From: Amoebidium appalachense
Lineage: Eukaryota > Ichthyosporea
Length of the DNA stretch: 64,000 bases
Direction: 5' to 3'
Assembly: GCA_963693365.1 (NCBI GenBank)
Contig: CAVNZM010000001.1
Location: 12,524,001 to 12,588,000 of the forward strand
Shown piece after piece: positions 60,984 through 64,000 of the stretch; position 1 is the first letter of the stretch; every line of letters begins with the position of its first letter. The position numbers were made by a program, and so were the translations under genes. The notes below the pieces were generated by a model, which made no database searches, was not told the origin of the DNA, and saw nothing but the letters and a program-made list of their open reading frames with translations.

Positions 60984-61773
60984 CCTGTTGGAAGTAGAGT
61001 CCGCTGTGACTAGGGTCGTCGTGGCGCGCTTGGGCGCTGACCCGTTTTTAGCTGCTTTCAGTGTGTTAACTCCATGACTGAACTCCATGACTGAACTCCA
61101 TGACTGCACCTGGCAGAGACGTGGCTTATATACCCGTGGGGCAGCAGTCTGGAATGTAATCCGGATGCCAGGCGCTAATCGGATTGGTTACTTTCATTTA
61201 GAGATCTCTGGGACCAGTGAACCAATCGTTTGCAGTCAAAACACAATTGGCAACATTCCTCAACTATGCAGATGTGCATGTGGTGATCGAGTGTCAGCGT
61301 GTGTCTGTGTACACGGAACCAATTGTAAAGCTAACATACACATATTGTGGAGTGAGCGTAAGTCTGCACTCCAACACCCCTACCCAATTGGAGAAGTGTA
61401 CACACCACTAGAGAAGAGAGAGTGAGTGTGGCTGCTTGCAGGGTAGACCGGGGTGTGCATTCCACTGTGGTGCGTGCCCCGCCAATGAAGTAAAATACTT
61501 GACGTTGATGTCGCAGGCTGCTGCGGATGGAGTTTGTCGAAGCGAAAGTCTCTACTTCACGGAAATACGCTCGCGGGTGTAGGGTACAGCCTAGAAGTCG
61601 GTTTCTGGCTCCTCCGTTCAAGGCGTCGTAGGGGACGTGAAGTTAGAGGCCGCGGTGTCGTGTCTGGGCCCATAACCCTGTTGGAAGTAGAGTCCGCTGT
61701 GACTAGGGTCGTCGTGGCGCGCTTGGGCGCTGACCCGTTTTTAACTGCTTTCAGTGTGTTAACTCATGACTGA
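60984..61773 (+). repeat. Pair of about 95-bp direct repeats, 694 bp apart
   Basis: Copies at 60984-61083 and 61678-61773 both begin CTGTTGGAAGTAGAGTCCGC and end TGTTAACT(CC)ATGACTGAACT. They differ by one substitution and a small indel. Copy 1 sits right after a poly-C tract and is followed by tandem CCATGACTGAACT units. The interval has no clear gene. They could be terminal repeats of a small element or a recent duplication. Confidence 0.85.
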
Positions 61774-62483
61774 ACTCCGTCCCATCGCTATTTCCTAAGG
61801 CCTCTTCCCTCCGTTCTCGTCTGCTAATCCCCTCCCATCCCTTGCCCCTTTCTTCTTTTCACATACTCTCCGGCCCCATAATCAAACCACCCCCCCCCCT
61901 CGAGTCCCCCCTCCCCCTCCCCCCTCGCCCCCTTCCCCCTCCTTCCCCCCTCCCCCCCTCTCCCCTTTCTCCATGATTTGTCCCGACGTCCCTCTCCCCA
62001 ACCTTCCCCTTCCCTCCCCCTCTCCCCTCTTCTCCCCCCCCCTCCCCCCCCCCCCCCCCCCCCCCCCGCCGCCCTTTCTTCCTTCAGCTTGGGCATGTTT
62101 CCTTCTTGGCAATCGCTGTGCATGTTTTCCTCACAGTTAATGGCCACAGGAACGGCCCACCACCACCAATCAAATCATGGAAAAGCCCACTAAGGGTCTC
62201 CTATTGGTCATTGGTCACGGAGCAGAAGCAATAAAACGGACGGTGCCGAAACTGCAACCTGCCGAAGGTTTATTCGACGTGCCCCAATATGTGCGATGGG
62301 GGGTTCCAAAAATGCAAAGTTGATGGGTCGGAGTGCAAGCGCTGATACCGTCCAACACGTGCTCGTAGTTACCGCAACACCACCAAGAACCGATCCACAC
62401 CCGATTACCGAAACGAAACTATCTGCTCAGAAATTGGCAATTCAAATTCGGTATGTCCGCATTCCGCGCCTACCAATCACATA

Positions 62484-63800
62484 ATGCCATCACCTAAGAC
62501 GTTTTCAGGTGCACGGGATTCGATAAAAGCAACAGGACCACATTTACGGCTATACGATGAGTGGAGGAGGAAAGAGAGGGAGGCAGCCCAGGCTGCCGAG
62601 GCAGAAAGACAGCTTCAACAGGCCCTGGCACGGAAAAGCAGATCGGCCACCTATGTTGGGGTGAATCCGACCACCACCTTGCAGAGAGGGGGGTCCTTTA
62701 TGTGCACTCCTACCGGGGCACCTATGGGTCGTACTCAACCGACTTCGCTGCCGACTGAGCGGTCGGTAATACAACAGACCCACAGGGAGCCTGAGACTTG
62801 CGACACAGCAATCAACAACAACAGTGCAAACAAATTTGCTGGTCTGATCGCAGAAGTCCACCCGCCAACACGACCAAAATACCCCAAAAATTGCCACGAT
62901 GCAACAAAATACCCCCTTCCGTCACTCCCGAAGTGTGTAGTGTGCAACCTGAGCACATGGTCCTCATTACACCAGACACCCCCACACATTCCCTATCAGA
63001 GACAGAAACTCGCTCCATAAACCCCCCTGTAATTCACGCCGTTACCCAACGTACAATCGGAATCGCCCGTGGCACCATCCATGTCACCATTTGTTGCCTC
63101 TGCGCATTCAGCGGAAATTTCAGCTTCGACCCCACCATCAACCAACACCAACGACACTAGTGTAGTTACAAGACGCCTACCCAATGAACATTCAAACCCT
63201 CAACTTCGAAATTCGCTCGTAAATATATCCGAAAATGCTGACGACCTATGTGCCAGCGGTGATGCATCGGACGGCTACAGCAGCGATGATACTAATAGCT
63301 GCACCGGAACCGCACCAGAGGGGGAGGTGGGGGATAATAACACGGCCGCGGTAGATATGACGGAGATATTTTCGGAGGAGGGGAAGGAGGGGGTGGAGAC
63401 TGCGACATCCATCGAAATGTAGCAACTGTAGCGATACATCGGGCGGAAACGAGAACGAACTAGAACCTTCTGCTGCCAGCCACAACGAAAACCAATCAAA
63501 AGACCCAGATGTGACCCTTGCCCAATTAAACCACGTCGCTGTAGCGATGGTGGTGCATATCGATCCCCCCCCCCCCCCCCCCCCCCCCCCCCATGGTCGA
63601 CTTGGAGCAGATTCGAAGACTGTTTGCACCATCAAAATGCCACCACAGCACCGGCCATGTGGCTTGGGTGGGTTTAAGCGAGCATCGGGACTATGACGTA
63701 CCAATGGCCACATGTCATCGGTGGGGGTTGCTGGATCTAGGGAGACTGTTGCACCCACCCGGCCACCACGACCTCAAAGCTGGGGGGCTCAGCAGAAAAT
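62484..63800 (+). other. Coding-like stretch with shifting frame (unrecognised)
   Basis: A plausible protein signal runs in frame 3 from 62484. A TTTTCAG acceptor-like site at about 62510 precedes it closely. It begins with a charged helix (YDEWRRKEREAAQAAEAERQ) then Thr/Pro-rich sequence. Near 62900-63060 a different frame looks better, then frame 3 resumes to a TAG at 63422 with an acidic, Ser-rich segment (DGYSSDDTNSC). A further frame continues from 63418 (NENELEPSAASHNENQSKD) to a poly-C tract at 63566. Either several introns or frameshift decay is present. No domain is recognised. Confidence 0.4.
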
Positions 63801-63835
63801 AGCGTGATTGCAAGAAACGTGTGGTGTCCAGTTCC

Positions 63836-64000
63836 ATGGAGACACATTATAGGCACCCGTACGACGTCGCAAAGCTAGTGGAAAAGGAAGCTAAGCGGGC
63901 AAGGAAGAAGGACGAGAAAGAGACCAGAAAGAGGGAAATTGAAAAGGAAACAGGAGGCAGCCACCGCTTTAGCCAATATGGCCGCACGTCTGAAATACGG
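63836..64000 (+). CDS. Open frame at right edge, charged helix (partial, unrecognised)
   Basis: The ATG at 63836 opens a frame to the window end, starting METHYRHPYDVAKLVEKEAK with a strongly Lys/Glu/Arg-rich helical stretch. It may be a later exon of the same unit as 62484-63800. It is too short to classify. Confidence 0.35.
   Translation, partial: METHYRHPYDVAKLVEKEAKRARKKDEKETRKREIEKETGGSHRFSQYGRTSEIR

Noticed and set aside
62232-62343. Cysteine-rich frame (GRCRNCNLPKVYSTC...CDGGFQKC)
   Set aside because: It resembles the cysteine-rich end of some transposases, but spacing does not match the piggyBac pattern and a stop lies just upstream.

Overview
This is a eukaryotic nuclear window with intron-rich genes, short exons (15 to 323 nt), introns mostly of 0.3-2 kb, and an extreme load of poly-G/poly-C tracts and (GT/CA)n microsatellites. 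The gene content (a HIP1R/Sla2 endocytic adaptor, a RUN plus Rubicon-homology protein, a Gemin7-like SMN-complex protein) points to Holozoa, meaning an animal or a unicellular relative. The species cannot be named from sequence alone. Most long open frames are artefacts: dinucleotide and homopolymer tracts stay open in several frames. I built exons from conserved protein blocks, splice-site consensus and reading-phase continuity. All joins inside each model are phase-consistent.

Layout: (1) 138-3744, minus: 5' part of a leucine-rich-repeat gene that runs off the left edge. (2) 3745-9414: no intact gene. It holds a frame-broken coding remnant with an Arg/Gly-rich end (5587-6833), a short nad1-like mitochondrial insertion (about 8225-8355) and a 33-bp-period array of CArG boxes (8773-9048). 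(3) 9415-32332, minus: 28-exon RUN + Rubicon-homology gene, about 970 codons. One intron holds a 39-bp minisatellite with a 9-unit higher-order period. (4) 32333-35427: divergent intergenic region, with one possible extra 5' exon. (5) 35428-55871, plus: complete 29-exon HIP1R/Sla2-type gene, 925 codons (ANTH, coiled coil, I/LWEQ). (6) 57735-58007, minus: intronless Gemin7-like gene. (7) 58008-64000: nested palindromes, a 95-bp direct repeat pair and a coding-like stretch at the right edge.

The genes are unrelated cellular housekeeping functions: actin-clathrin endocytosis (HIP1R), Rab7/late-endosome or autophagy control (Rubicon type) and snRNP assembly (Gemin7). There is no operon-like logic.

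The novelty is in the non-coding structure. There is a dispersed retroposon-like family with variable 5' truncation whose shared 3' end is followed by poly(C). Homopolymer junctions show a strand polarity (C-tract then A- or CA-tract). Several introns carry duplicated copies of exon edges together with their splice sites. Two MITE-like elements have recognisable TA and TTAA targets.
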